This document shows, one piece after another, positions 1-10,875 of a stretch of 64,000 bases of DNA. The notes under the pieces are model-generated. The model worked only from the letters and a program-made list of their open reading frames with translations. It ran no database searches and was not told the DNA's origin. Location: positions 55,744 through 119,743 of the forward strand of contig NZ_LSZP01000047.1 in the NCBI RefSeq assembly GCF_001580045.1. The letters run 5' to 3'. Position numbers and translations under genes: made by a program. The first letter of the stretch is position 1. The number at the start of each line of letters is the position of its first letter. Origin of the DNA: Cephaloticoccus capnophilus. Its GTDB lineage: Bacteria > Verrucomicrobiota > Verrucomicrobiia > Opitutales > Opitutaceae.

Positions 1-356
1 TCGCCATGCGCACACGCATCCGCCGCGACGGGCAGACACTGTGGCTGGAACGTGGTAGGGTGACGGGAAATTCGCCGCTGCTGGCCTCGCCCATCGGGCT
101 GGCCGGTCAGCCGGTCGTCGCCACGATGTGGGTGGTCGCACCGCAGGTGAACGAGGGGTTGCGCGATGCCTGCCGTGCAATCTTGCCGGAGGTCGGTGCG
201 GGCGGTGTGACCTTGTTGCCGGGCGGCGTGCTGCTGGCGCGCTGGCTCGGGCCCGCGTGTGAACCGGGTCGGGCATGGTTTGCGCGCTTGTGGGCGGTGC
301 TGCGTCCTGCATTGAGTGGTCGCGCTGCGGTCACGCCGCGCATCTGGAACACTTGA
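1..356 (+). CDS. ureD: Urease accessory protein UreD, C-terminal part (cut by window start)
   Basis: Only the last 117 or so codons are present; the reading frame is open from base 3. UreD (UreH) is the scaffold of the UreDFG complex that loads nickel and CO2 into apo-urease in the cytoplasm. The call rests on the typical UreD ending, with a stretch reading LLPGGVLLARWLG followed by an aromatic and arginine-rich helix and a closing PRIWNT, and on its place directly before ureA. The ATG at base 6 is internal, not the start. It lies 21 bases before ureA, so it is probably cotranscribed with the rest of the cluster. The fragment is too short to place the nickel-tunnel residues. Confidence 0.85.
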   Translation, partial: AMRTRIRRDGQTLWLERGRVTGNSPLLASPIGLAGQPVVATMWVVAPQVNEGLRDACRAILPEVGAGGVTLLPGGVLLARWLGPACEPGRAWFARLWAVLRPALSGRAAVTPRIWNT

Positions 357-365
357 AAAACGCTT

Positions 366-371
366 GAGGAG
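366..371 (+). promoter_or_regulatory. Shine-Dalgarno site of ureA
   Basis: GAGGAG ends six bases before the ureA ATG. It is notable because nearly all non-urease genes in this window lack such a site. Confidence 0.75.
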
Positions 372-377
372 ACTGAC

Positions 378-680
378 ATGGAACTGACCCCACGCGAAAA
401 AGACAAGCTGCTGATTTTTACCGCTGGCCTCGTCGCCGAGCGCCGCCGCGCACGCGGACTGAAGCTCAATTATCCCGAAGCCGTCGCACTCATCACCTGC
501 GCACTGCTCGAAGGCGCGCGCGATGGCCGCACGGTCGCCGAGCTGATGCACGAGGGCACGAAAATCCTCACCCGCGATGAGGTCATGGAGGGTGTGCCGG
601 AGCTGATTCCCGAGATTCAGGTCGAGGCGACGTTTCCCGACGGCACCAAGCTGGTCACGGTGCACAACCCGATTGTTTAA
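378..680 (+). CDS. ureA: Urease gamma subunit
   Basis: Smallest of the three structural subunits of nickel urease, which hydrolyses urea to ammonia and carbamate in the cytoplasm. The protein has 100 residues, the usual length for a free gamma subunit. It starts [16 protein letters not shown], the standard UreA opening, carries [13 protein letters not shown] in the middle, and ends with the family's [17 protein letters not shown] segment. The start is fixed by a strong Shine-Dalgarno site. It is followed 14 bases later by ureB, so gamma and beta are separate genes, as in proteobacteria, and not fused as in Helicobacter. Confidence 0.97.
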   Translation: MELTPREKDKLLIFTAGLVAERRRARGLKLNYPEAVALITCALLEGARDGRTVAELMHEGTKILTRDEVMEGVPELIPEIQVEATFPDGTKLVTVHNPIV

Positions 681-685
681 GGAGG
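679..685 (+). promoter_or_regulatory. Shine-Dalgarno site of ureB
   Basis: AAGGAGG overlaps the ureA stop codon and lies nine bases before the ureB ATG; a near-perfect anti-16S match. Confidence 0.75.
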
Positions 686-694
686 ACAACGCTC

Positions 695-1027
695 ATGATT
701 CCCGGAGAAATCAAAACCCTGGACGGCGAGCTCGCGCTGAACGCGGGCCGCGAAACGCTGACCTTGACGGTCAAAAACACGGGCGACCGTCCGGTCCAGA
801 TCGGCTCGCACTATCACTTTGCCGAGGCCAACGCCGCGCTCGCCTTTGACCGCGCTGCCGCGCGCGGATTCCGGCTCAATATCGCTGCGGGCACGGCGGT
901 GCGTTTTGAGCCTGGCCAATCGCGCACGGCCGAGCTGGTCGCGCTTGCAGGCGCGCGCCACGTCTACGGATTTCGCGGCGAAGTCATGGGCCCGCTCGAT
1001 ACGGAGAAGGCGGAGGTGCGCTCATGA
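695..1027 (+). CDS. ureB: Urease beta subunit
   Basis: Structural beta subunit of urease, 110 residues. It begins [20 protein letters not shown], and the central segment [19 protein letters not shown] is the family hallmark. The C-terminal part contains the usual [12 protein letters not shown] stretch. The protein wraps the alpha subunit in the (alpha-beta-gamma)3 assembly and helps carry the flap region over the active site. Its stop overlaps the ureC start (ATGA), which implies translational coupling. No deviation from the family is visible. Confidence 0.97.
   Translation: MIPGEIKTLDGELALNAGRETLTLTVKNTGDRPVQIGSHYHFAEANAALAFDRAAARGFRLNIAAGTAVRFEPGQSRTAELVALAGARHVYGFRGEVMGPLDTEKAEVRS
1012..1018 (+). 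promoter_or_regulatory. Shine-Dalgarno site of ureC
   Basis: GGAGGTG lies five bases before the ureC ATG, inside the 3' end of ureB. Confidence 0.7.
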
Positions 1028-2733
1028 GTGCCACTATTTCGCGCCGCGCCCACGCCGAGATGTTTGGCCCGACCACCGGCGACCGCGTCCGCCTTGCCGA
1101 TACCGAGCTGTGGATTGAGGTCGAAAAGGACTATACGATTTACGGCGAAGAAGTGAAATTCGGCGGCGGCAAGGTCATCCGCGACGGCATGGGCCAAAGC
1201 CAGCGCGTCGCCGCCGAGGTCGCCGACACGGTCATCACCAACGCGCTGATCGTAGACCACTGGGGCATCGTCAAAGCCGACGTCGGGCTCAAGGGCGGGC
1301 GCGTCAGCGCCATCGGCAAAGCGGGCAACCCCGACATCCAGCCCGGCGTGGATATCGTGATCGGCGCGGGCACCGAAATCATCGCAGGCGAAGGTCTCAT
1401 CCTCACCGCAGGCGGCATCGACACCCACATCCACTGGATTTGCCCGCAGCAAATCGACGACGCACTGATGAGCGGCGTGACCACCATGATTGGCGGCGGC
1501 ACCGGCCCCGCGACCGGCACTTTGGCAACCACCAGCACGCCCGGGCCGTGGCATATCCACCGGATGCTGGAAGCGGCGGATGCCTTCCCGATGAACATGG
1601 GCCTGCTCGGCAAGGGCAACGCCAGCCTGCCCGAGCCGTTGCGCGAACAGGTCGAGGCGGGTGTGATCGGGCTCAAGCTGCACGAAGACTGGGGCAGCAC
1701 TCCGGCGGCCATCGACAACTGTCTTTCGGTGGCCGAAGCGCTCGACGTGCAGGTCGCCATTCACAGCGACACCCTCAACGAGTCGGGCTTTGTCGAGACC
1801 ACGCTTGGCGCGTTCAAGGGCCGCAGTATCCACACCTTCCATACCGAAGGCGCGGGCGGCGGGCACGCGCCGGACATCATCCGCGCCATCGGGTTGCCCA
1901 ACGTGCTGCCCTCTTCGACCAACCCGACCCGCCCCTACACGGTCAACACCATCGACGAGCACCTGGACATGTTGATGGTCTGCCACCACCTCGACCCTGC
2001 GATTGCCGAGGACGTGGCCTTTGCCGAAAGCCGCATCCGCCGCGAAACCATCGCCGCCGAAGACATCCTCCACGACCTTGGCGCATTTTCGATGATGTCC
2101 TCCGACTCGCAGGCGATGGGCCGCGTCGGCGAAGTCATCACCCGCACCTGGCAGACCGCGCACAAGATGAAAGTCCAGCGCGGCGCACTCGCCGAAGACG
2201 CCGCCCTCGGCGGCGCGGACAATTTCCGGGTCAAACGCTACCTTGCCAAATACACCATCAATCCGGCGATCACCCACGGCATCGCGCACACCGTCGGCTC
2301 GATTGAAGTCGGCAAACTGGCCGACCTCGTGCTGTGGCGACCGGCATTTTTCGGCGTGAAGCCGAGCCTCATCCTGAAGGGCGGGATGATTGCCGCCGCG
2401 ACGATGGGCGACCCGGGCGCATCGATTTCGACCCCGCAACCGGTGCACTTCCGGCCCATGTTCGGCGCGTTTGGCAAGGCACTCAACACCTCGGTGACTT
2501 TTGTTTCCAAGGCCGCGCTGGACAATCCCGCCGTTGCCGCGCTGGGGCTCGGCAAGCCGCTGATTGCCGTCAGCGGCTGCCGGGGCGTGCAAAAGCGCGA
2601 CATGATCCACAACGACGCCACGCCGAAAATCGAGGTCGATCCCGAAACCTACGCCGTACGTGCCGACGGCGAACTGTTGACCTGCGAACCCGCCCAGGTG
2701 CTGCCGATGGCGCAGCGCTACTTCCTGTTTTGA
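1024..2733 (+). CDS. ureC: Urease alpha (catalytic) subunit
   Basis: Catalytic subunit with the bi-nickel centre, 569 residues, the standard length. Visible ligands: H135 and H137 in THIHW; K218 in GLKLHEDWG, the lysine carbamylated to bridge the two nickels; the [15 protein letters not shown] region that supplies another histidine; the flap CHH near residue 320; D361 in SSDSQAMGR. Each lies one position beyond the Klebsiella numbering, so the active site looks intact. The sequence reads like betaproteobacterial ureases by eye, which fits transfer into a verrucomicrobial background, but this needs a tree. The accessory genes ureE, ureF and ureG follow. Confidence 0.98.
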   Translation: MSATISRRAHAEMFGPTTGDRVRLADTELWIEVEKDYTIYGEEVKFGGGKVIRDGMGQSQRVAAEVADTVITNALIVDHWGIVKADVGLKGGRVSAIGKAGNPDIQPGVDIVIGAGTEIIAGEGLILTAGGIDTHIHWICPQQIDDALMSGVTTMIGGGTGPATGTLATTSTPGPWHIHRMLEAADAFPMNMGLLGKGNASLPEPLREQVEAGVIGLKLHEDWGSTPAAIDNCLSVAEALDVQVAIHSDTLNESGFVETTLGAFKGRSIHTFHTEGAGGGHAPDIIRAIGLPNVLPSSTNPTRPYTVNTIDEHLDMLMVCHHLDPAIAEDVAFAESRIRRETIAAEDILHDLGAFSMMSSDSQAMGRVGEVITRTWQTAHKMKVQRGALAEDAALGGADNFRVKRYLAKYTINPAITHGIAHTVGSIEVGKLADLVLWRPAFFGVKPSLILKGGMIAAATMGDPGASISTPQPVHFRPMFGAFGKALNTSVTFVSKAALDNPAVAALGLGKPLIAVSGCRGVQKRDMIHNDATPKIEVDPETYAVRADGELLTCEPAQVLPMAQRYFLF

Positions 2734-2744
2734 ACCCACCCTTT

Positions 2745-3275
2745 ATGTTGCAACTGGACACCCGATACGACGGCCCGGAACCGGCCACCGACACGCTGGA
2801 ACTCGATTTTGCCGCGCGCAGCAAAACCCGCCAGCGCGTCCGGCTCGCGAGCGGTGAGGAGGCCGCGCTGCTGCTCGAACGTGGCACCTTGCTGCGCGGC
2901 GGGCAAAAACTCAAAGCCAGCAATGGCCGGATCATCGCCGTCGTTGCCGCACCCGAAGCCCTGCTCGAAGCACGTTGCCAAGGCCCCCTCGCGCTTGCCC
3001 GCGCCGCTTACCACCTCGGCAACCGCCACGTCCCGGTCGAGATTGGCGAAGGCTGGCTTCGGATTCAGGCCGACCATGTGCTCGAACATATGCTGCTCGG
3101 ATTGGGCGCGAGCGTGCACGCGCTCAATGCGCCGTTTGAGCCAGAGTCCGGCGCGTATGCGCACGGCGGGCATTCGCACTCGCATGACCACGACCCCGCG
3201 CACAGCCACTCGCATTCGCATGCCCATTCCCACGGCGAAGGCGGTGGCGCGAAAATCCATATGATGGGCGAGTGA
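2745..3275 (+). CDS. ureE: Urease accessory protein UreE, nickel metallochaperone
   Basis: UreE dimers bind nickel and pass it to UreG and apo-urease. The chosen ATG, 11 bases after the ureC stop, gives 176 residues and the start [12 protein letters not shown]. The reading frame stays open far upstream, but that part overlaps ureC. The middle holds the expected [12 protein letters not shown] and [13 protein letters not shown] segments. Residues from about 150 onward form a histidine-rich tail ([16 protein letters not shown]), a nickel store found in many but not all UreE proteins. No Shine-Dalgarno site precedes it; the upstream bases are pyrimidine-rich, in contrast to ureA, ureB and ureC. 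Confidence 0.95.
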   Translation: MLQLDTRYDGPEPATDTLELDFAARSKTRQRVRLASGEEAALLLERGTLLRGGQKLKASNGRIIAVVAAPEALLEARCQGPLALARAAYHLGNRHVPVEIGEGWLRIQADHVLEHMLLGLGASVHALNAPFEPESGAYAHGGHSHSHDHDPAHSHSHSHAHSHGEGGGAKIHMMGE

Positions 3276-3314
3276 TTCCTGCCCGCCTGCCCGCCACCAC
3301 CACCGCCACTGCCG

Positions 3315-3991
3315 ATGCTCCGCCTCGTCCGCCTGCTGCAACTTGCCAGCCCCGCCCTTCCGGTTGGGGCCTATACCTATTCGCAAGGGCTGGAATGGGC
3401 AGTCGAGTCCGGCGCAGTCACAGACGAAGCCACTGCCGCGCGCTGGATTGGCGACGCACTCAGTTACACCCTCGCAAGGCTCGAAGCCCCGCTCACGGCG
3501 GCCTTGCTCGCGGCATGGCGGACGGGCGATGACGCCCGCGTCAGCGAACTCAATGCCGACTTCAACGCCAGCCGCGAGACGATGGAGCTGCGCGCCGAAA
3601 CCGTGCAAATGGGCTGGTCGCTGCTGCGCCTTCTGTCCGAACTCGACGCCTTCGCCGGACTCCCCGGCTGGCGCGACCGGCTTGTCGCCGTCAACGAACC
3701 CGCCTTTCCCACCGTCTGGACTGCTGCCGCTGCCGCGTGGGGCATCGCCGCCGAACAAGCCCTCACCGCCTACTTGTGGATGTGGCTTGAAAACCAGGTC
3801 ATGGCTGCCGTCAAAGCCATCCCGCTCGGCCAAAGTGCCGGACAACGCCTGCTCGCAACCTTGGGCAAGCGCATCCCCGGATTGGCCGCCGAAGCCGCCT
3901 CCCTGCCAGAACCGCAATGGAGCAATTTCAGCCCCGGCCTCGCCATTACCAGCAGCCTTCACGAAACCCAATACACCAGACTGTTCCGCTC

Positions 3992-3995
<4 letters not shown>
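3315..3995 (+). CDS. ureF: Urease accessory protein UreF
   Basis: All-helical 226-residue protein that bridges UreD and UreG in the activation complex and gates the UreG GTPase cycle. Recognised by [20 protein letters not shown] near the N terminus, a variant of the family's SP-LP-G-Y-S-GLE motif. Further support comes from the [21 protein letters not shown] segment and a C terminus ending in the [10 protein letters not shown] type found in UreF. The stop overlaps the ureG start (ATGA). A 39-base gap with no obvious Shine-Dalgarno site separates it from ureE. Length is normal. Confidence 0.95.
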
Positions 3996-4743
<748 letters not shown>

Positions 4744-4747
<4 letters not shown>

Positions 4748-5120
4748 GGCCTGTTCTCGTTTTTTCCCACTACGCGATGGACGGCAGGCTGTGCCTGCAC
4801 CCATTTACCGAAGGCTTGGTTGCCGTGCATGCGCACGGCAACCAAGCCTTCGGTAGAAAGGATCCCAAACTTGGAGGCGGAAGCTTCACTCGTGGTTTTT
4901 CCCACTTCGCCCAAACGGGTTATCACTCTACATTCCCTTTTACTCCCCGCCCTGTCGCAACGCGACAGGGGGAATGCTTTCAAATTTGGGATTTCGCTTT
5001 CGCGCGATAGCGCGAAAGCGAAATCCCAAATTGAATGGGTGCAGCGACACGCTGCCGCCCCACGCGCAGTGGGGAAAAGCGTATCAGCGCGGCCATGTTT
5101 GAAACGGGAGCAAACCCTAG
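4744..5120. repeat. Composite palindromic repeat, copy A
   Basis: This fills most of the gap between ureG and the tRNA gene. From left: CTAGGGCCTGTTCTCG (inverted counterpart at 5103-5120); left arm CCACTACGCG to GCACCCATT (4768-4805); hairpin X (4806-4855, perfect 23-bp stem, loop ATGC); a conserved unpaired centre including CCCAAACGGGTTATCACTCT; small hairpin Z (4950-4970); hairpin Y (4983-5032, perfect 23-bp stem, loop GATA); right arm AATGGGTGC to the GCAGTGGGG end (5034-5074). The arms are imperfect inverted repeats of each other. It has no credible coding potential and looks like a non-autonomous mobile or structured element. Copies B and C lie at 28160 and 50792. Confidence 0.85.
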
Positions 5121-5212
5121 TGAGTCGGGCAGGCGAGCGCTTCGTCCGGCCGGAGGCCAAGGGGAGGGTTTCCGTTTTCGAAAGGTTTTAGAAAAACAGT
5201 GCGAAACTGCGC

Positions 5213-5240
5213 TTGTCGGCTGGGGGAGCGGGACTACAGC
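5213..5240 (+). promoter_or_regulatory. Promoter of the tRNA-CAU gene
   Basis: TTGTCG (5213-5218), 16-base spacer, TACAGC (5235-5240), about 50 bases before the tRNA. The same architecture occurs before tRNA-Glu and rpsL in this window. Confidence 0.55.
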
Positions 5241-5288
5241 CTCGCTGCTCTCGCGCGTTACTTTTGGTGGTGTCGCGTGCAGCAATCT

Positions 5289-5364
5289 GGGCCTGTAGCT
5301 CAACGGTTAGAGCAGAGGACTCATAATCCTTTGGTTCAGGGTTCGAATCCCTGCGGGCCCACCA
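5289..5364 (+). tRNA. tRNA with anticodon CAU (probably tRNA-Ile2, possibly elongator Met)
   Basis: A 76-base cloverleaf with an encoded CCA. The acceptor stem GGGCCTG pairs with CGGGCCC, the D arm is GCTC...GAGC, the anticodon stem GAGGA/TCCTT closes loop CTCATAA, and the T arm is CAGGG TTCGAAT CCCTG. The anticodon is CAU. The first pair is G-C, which rules out the initiator. The body resembles isoleucine tRNAs whose C34 is changed to lysidine by TilS, but CAU alone cannot separate Ile2 from elongator Met. It lies just after the urease cluster and repeat A. Confidence 0.93.
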
Positions 5365-5401
5365 GATCGGATCCACATTCGCTTACCTATCCTTTTCTCC
5401 C

Positions 5402-5803
5402 ATGAGCAGTCCCGCTTCCTCCGCTGCCACTGCCGAGCACAAGCCCTTTAGCCTAGTCGAAATCCTCATTGTGCTAATCATCATCGCGCTGATGGCCGCT
5501 ATGTCGCTGCCGATATTTGCGTGGCTGCGCAACTCGGCTCGCGAAAAGGCCGTGCTCGAAAATCTGCGCAAGCTCGATGTGGCGGCCCAGCAATACTATT
5601 TGGAGCAGGGCAGTAACACCGCGCCATACGAGGCACTCGTGGGGCCGGAGAAATACATTGATCGATTGAAGTCGGTAGCGGGTGAGGACTACTCGACGCT
5701 GGTTTTCGATTCCGCGGCGCCCGAGTTGAGCATCAGCGCGCCCAAGATCAAGGGCGGCAAGGTCATCACGCTGCGCCGCGCTTCGGCGCCGGATAAGCCG
5801 TAG
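5402..5803 (+). CDS. Type IV pilin-like (prepilin N-terminal domain) protein
   Basis: A 133-residue protein with a short polar leader, then PFSLVEILIVLIIIALMAAM, the hydrophobic helix with glutamate at position +5 that defines type IV pilins and type II secretion pseudopilins. The globular part (residues about 40-133) is short, with a region from 51 to 63 (KLDVAAQQYYLEQ) like pseudopilin alpha helices. The residue before the predicted cleavage point (F16) is proline and not the usual glycine, so processing by prepilin peptidase is uncertain. Such small proteins are numerous in Verrucomicrobiota and are rarely characterised. It starts 37 bases after the tRNA without a Shine-Dalgarno site. Confidence 0.75.
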   Translation: MSSPASSAATAEHKPFSLVEILIVLIIIALMAAMSLPIFAWLRNSAREKAVLENLRKLDVAAQQYYLEQGSNTAPYEALVGPEKYIDRLKSVAGEDYSTLVFDSAAPELSISAPKIKGGKVITLRRASAPDKP

Positions 5804-5844
5804 CTGAGCGCGAGGAAGTGAGCCTTGTGTGCTGTGTGTCCCGA

Positions 5845-5879
5845 GGGGCTGCTCCCGTTTCAAGCGCGAGCCGCGCTGC
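5845..5879 (+). repeat. Fragment of repeat family D (head only)
   Basis: Reads GGGCTGCTCCCGTTTCAAGC followed by a GAGCCGCG stretch, matching the first 35 or so bases of the D repeats at 17914 and 25887. The remaining D sequence is missing. Confidence 0.6.
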
Positions 5880-6013
5880 GAGTGAGCTTACTTTCACTGC
5901 GTAGTGTGGGGCGGATCCTACGTAGCGTATCATTTTGGTGGTAAAGTTGCGCGAGTGTGTGGTTCTGGCTCGCAGTTTCCTTTTCTAGCATTCCCTTCCG
6001 CCTCGATTTTCCC

Positions 6014-7093
6014 ATGTCCCACTGTTCGCCCGCCTGTTTTGTCCGTTTTGTATTAAGTTCGGTTGTCGCGCTCGTTCTTGCCGGAAGTGCCGAACCCTTG
6101 GCGGCTGCGGAGTTGCGTTTGAGCAATGGCGATCGGCTTACAGGCACGCTCATTGAGCGCAGCGAGGGGAAGCTGCACTTTCGCTCGGCAGTGTTGGGCG
6201 ATCTCGTGATTGATGAGAGTGTGGCGACTTTAGTGGAGGAGGGGCCGCAGAGCGTTGCGGCGAGCGAATCAGAGGCTTCCGCCGCAGAGCTCGCGCAAGC
6301 GCAGGCGGGGGTTGAGATCGAGGCGGGCGCGGAGGCTGTGGCCCCGTTGGTCGCCGATGTCGAGGCGGGTGAGAGTGACGGCACTGCGGATAGTTCGGGC
6401 GGTGTCCAAGTGCCGCCGCGCGTCACTTGGAGCGGGCAAATCGAGCTCGCGCTTTTCAGCCAGACCGGGCGCAGCAAGAACCAAAACTCCTCGGTTCGCC
6501 TAGAGGCGTCGCGCGTCACGAAGCGCAACAACTACCGGCTGCGCAGCCGCTACCTTTACGGTAAAAATGCAGACCAAGTGGCCAACGACCGGATCAATGC
6601 TGACCTGCGTTGGCGGCGGGAGCTCGGGCCGCGCTTCTTTACACAGAGTCTGACGAGCTACCTGCGCGACCGGGTCGCGCAAATCGCGTTTAATGCGGAG
6701 CAAAACGTGAGCTTGGGCTATCAAGTCTTTAAGGACGAGCGGCACGAGCTCAACGCAGGCGTGGGGATCACGGGGCTGTATCGTGATGTCACAGGCCTGT
6801 CCCAAAGTAGCCTCTACCTCGGCGAGGTGTTTCAGGACTACGGTTACAAGCTCAACCACCGCTTCACGATTAGCGAAGGGCTGAATGTGCTGTACTCGAC
6901 CGATGGGCGTGTGGTCGGAACCAGTGTCGATAACTCGCACTACAAGGTGCGCTTTAATAGCGCCCTCCAAGGAAAGATGACCGAGCGGATCGCACTCGTA
7001 CTGCGCTTCGAATACGAATACGATAACTCAATCCTCGTAAAGGAGGCGCGCACCGACCAGCGGATTACTACCTCCGTAGGTTACGCCTTCTGA
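6014..7093 (+). CDS. DUF481-type outer-membrane beta-barrel protein
   Basis: A 359-residue protein with a signal peptide (residues 1 to about 34, ending LAGSAEPLAAA). It then has a small domain ELRLSNGDRLTGTLIERSEG of the kind seen in verrucomicrobial and planctomycetal surface proteins. A linker rich in Ala and Glu follows (about 75-125). The C-terminal region of alternating strands (YRLRSRYLYG, LRWRRELGPRF, VSLGYQVFKDERHELNAGVG) ends in GYAF, a terminal aromatic typical of BAM-folded barrels. The barrel resembles DUF481 (YdiY, salt-induced outer-membrane protein); the function is unknown. I chose ATG 6014 because the frame upstream adds 19 residues that spoil the signal peptide. Confidence 0.75.
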   Translation: MSHCSPACFVRFVLSSVVALVLAGSAEPLAAAELRLSNGDRLTGTLIERSEGKLHFRSAVLGDLVIDESVATLVEEGPQSVAASESEASAAELAQAQAGVEIEAGAEAVAPLVADVEAGESDGTADSSGGVQVPPRVTWSGQIELALFSQTGRSKNQNSSVRLEASRVTKRNNYRLRSRYLYGKNADQVANDRINADLRWRRELGPRFFTQSLTSYLRDRVAQIAFNAEQNVSLGYQVFKDERHELNAGVGITGLYRDVTGLSQSSLYLGEVFQDYGYKLNHRFTISEGLNVLYSTDGRVVGTSVDNSHYKVRFNSALQGKMTERIALVLRFEYEYDNSILVKEARTDQRITTSVGYAF

Positions 7094-7165
7094 AGTGCCC
7101 GTGGCCCTCGCGCTCACGAAGAATCGCTCGCGAGTGCACTGAGGTTTTCTTCTGTGTGGCTCTTC

Positions 7166-7208
7166 TAAAAACGAGCAGGCCCGCGACTCGGGAGGGAGTG
7201 GCGGGCCT
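7166..7208 (-). terminator. Intrinsic terminator of tRNA-Glu
   Basis: On the minus strand AGGCCCGC (7208-7201) pairs with GCGGGCCT (7184-7177), followed by a T-rich run through 7166. It lies about 75 bases after the tRNA 3' end. Confidence 0.6.
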
Positions 7209-7283
7209 TGTTGCTTGCGCGGCTCATTTTGCCAGCAGCTTCCTGCAAGGCGCGATAAGACGAGCGCAGTCGTTGCTTTTTGG

Positions 7284-7361
7284 TGGCGTCCCCACGGGGA
7301 TTCGAACCCCGGTTCTCACCGTGAAAGGGTGGTGTCCTAGGCCGGGCTAGACGATGGGGAC
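7284..7361 (-). tRNA. tRNA-Glu (anticodon UUC)
   Basis: A minus-strand cloverleaf of 78 bases. The acceptor stem GTCCCCA pairs with TGGGGAC, the anticodon loop is CTTTCAC (anticodon TTC) and the T arm is CCGGGG TTCGAAT CCCCG. The discriminator G is followed by CCA. A second CCA follows at once on the chromosome (7283-7281), so the transcript reads CCACCA before trimming. It has its own promoter and terminator and stands alone between two protein genes on the opposite strand. Confidence 0.96.
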
Positions 7362-7381
7362 AGAACCAAAACGGAGCGCGG

Positions 7382-7409
7382 ACGCTACGATGGGGTTCCC
7401 GCTGCGCAA
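7382..7409 (-). promoter_or_regulatory. Promoter of tRNA-Glu
   Basis: Minus strand: TTGCGC (7409-7404), 16-base spacer, TAGCGT (7387-7382), 20 bases before the tRNA. The -10 is identical to that of the rpsL promoter. Confidence 0.6.
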
Positions 7410-7521
7410 GGTAAATTTTAAGCGAAGTGAGGCGTGGGCGGATATGTTTTCGTGTGGCCTTTATTTTGTCGAGATGGGGAAGGAGTGTCGCCACTGTGTC
7501 CTGAGTACCCCAACACACGTC

Positions 7522-9555
<2,034 letters not shown>

Positions 9556-9608
9556 CCCGTTGACTCGTGGGAACAAGCACTCGGATAGTGCGCTCATACC
9601 TTTCCCTG

Positions 9609-10772
9609 ATGAAGCGATTTTTACCGACTATCACGCTCCTCGCTGCTGCCGCCCTCGCCCCTTGCGCGGCCCTTGCCCAGAGCGCAAGCAATACCGAACC
9701 GGCTAGGCCCGAAAGCGAACTGCCCAACTTCGATTTCGGCGATCTGCATGTGGAGCAGAAGTTTAACATGAGTGTGGGCTTCCGCGCAGTTAGCGGGCCG
9801 AAAGTGACCTTTTCGGGACACGGAAATACAGTCGGCGATCTTTCCCAGGCTCTCGACCCTTCAATCACCGACCAAGCCCGCCAGTACAACGATGGCTTTG
9901 TGGGGCTAGACCAGCGTGAGGGCAACCCGGCCGATGGTAAGACGAATACTTGGGGCATGGTTGACGCTAAGCAGCTGGTGAACGGCGGGCAGGACGTCGC
10001 CATGCATCTCTACAGTGCGGAAGTGACCGATGGCGGCACGCATCAAAGCAAGCAAGGCAGCGACTTCGGGGCTGAGCTGCTTGTGACGCGCGACATGGGG
10101 CACATTGGCAAGCGGCTGCAGTGGCAGCTTTTCGCAGGCTTTAGCGTAAACAGCGTTTCCGGTGCGGCGCGCGACAGCGTGACCGCGTCGCTCACGACCG
10201 TGCGCGATCTTTACTCGCTCGCGGGTCAGACGCTTCCGAGCGGTCCGCCCTATAACGCGCCTTCGTCAATCGTCGATCCCAACGATGCGGAGAAGACCAT
10301 CGACACGACCGTGCTTCTTGGCCGTGCGCCTGACTCGCAAGGTATCGATATCGGTGTGGGCGACTCGCAGGTTTTCAACGCGTGGAAGCTCAAGGGCACC
10401 TACGTCAGTTTTCGCGCCGGCCCTACGCTCCTTTACGACATTTCGGAGAAGATTAAGCTCAGCATCAGCGCGGGCCCCGTCCTCATGTATTCGGGGACCA
10501 CTTACAATGTGGAGACGCTCTTCCTTCTCGATACTGGCGGTGAGATTGTGACGCGGATGGAAGACTCCGATAGCAAGGTGCTGACCGGCTACTATGGGGA
10601 TGTGACCTTGCACTACATGATTACTGAGCGGGCGGGCTTCTATGCCGGTGCGTTCTTCCAGTCTGGTGAAAGCTACAACCATGACCTCGAAGACGGCGAC
10701 ACGGCCTACTCGGCACACATTGACCTGGAGTCGCTCAACGGCTTCCGCGCCGGCCTCCAATACAAGTTCTGA
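9609..10772 (+). CDS. Putative outer-membrane beta-barrel protein, unknown function
   Basis: A 387-residue protein, starting at ATG 9609 with a clear signal peptide (MKRFLPTITLLAAAALAPCA, cleavage after ALAQ). The mature part alternates hydrophobic and polar residues in strand-like segments (KRLQWQLFAGFSVNSVSG, YVSFRAGPTLLYDIS, KIKLSISAGPVLMYSGTTY) and ends LQYKF, the terminal aromatic required by BAM. I cannot assign a family. It follows glgB by 53 bases and could share its transcript. A convergent hairpin lies after its stop. Confidence 0.65.
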   Translation: MKRFLPTITLLAAAALAPCAALAQSASNTEPARPESELPNFDFGDLHVEQKFNMSVGFRAVSGPKVTFSGHGNTVGDLSQALDPSITDQARQYNDGFVGLDQREGNPADGKTNTWGMVDAKQLVNGGQDVAMHLYSAEVTDGGTHQSKQGSDFGAELLVTRDMGHIGKRLQWQLFAGFSVNSVSGAARDSVTASLTTVRDLYSLAGQTLPSGPPYNAPSSIVDPNDAEKTIDTTVLLGRAPDSQGIDIGVGDSQVFNAWKLKGTYVSFRAGPTLLYDISEKIKLSISAGPVLMYSGTTYNVETLFLLDTGGEIVTRMEDSDSKVLTGYYGDVTLHYMITERAGFYAGAFFQSGESYNHDLEDGDTAYSAHIDLESLNGFRAGLQYKF

Positions 10773-10837
10773 TATTCGCTCGCGGGCCGGCCAGTGTGGG
10801 GCGGAAAAAGTAAAGCGTCCCGCCTGTGCCGTGAAAC

Positions 10838-10875
10838 GACTAAGCGAGAGGGCGCGCGCGCAGACTCGCTTAGTC
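10838..10875. terminator. Convergent stem-loop between the barrel gene and ispH
   Basis: GACTAAGCGAG (10838-10848) pairs exactly with CTCGCTTAGTC (10865-10875); the right arm contains the ispH stop codon. No strong T-run follows on either strand, so a terminator role is likely but not certain. Confidence 0.45.

Noticed and set aside
964..2739. 591-codon frame antisense to ureC
   Set aside because: Mirrors the high-GC third positions of ureC; the translation is rich in His, Arg and Gly with no domain, and ureC itself is certain.
3917..3991. Upstream extension of UreG into ureF
   Set aside because: These codons lie inside ureF in another frame; ATG 3992 overlapping the ureF stop is the natural start.
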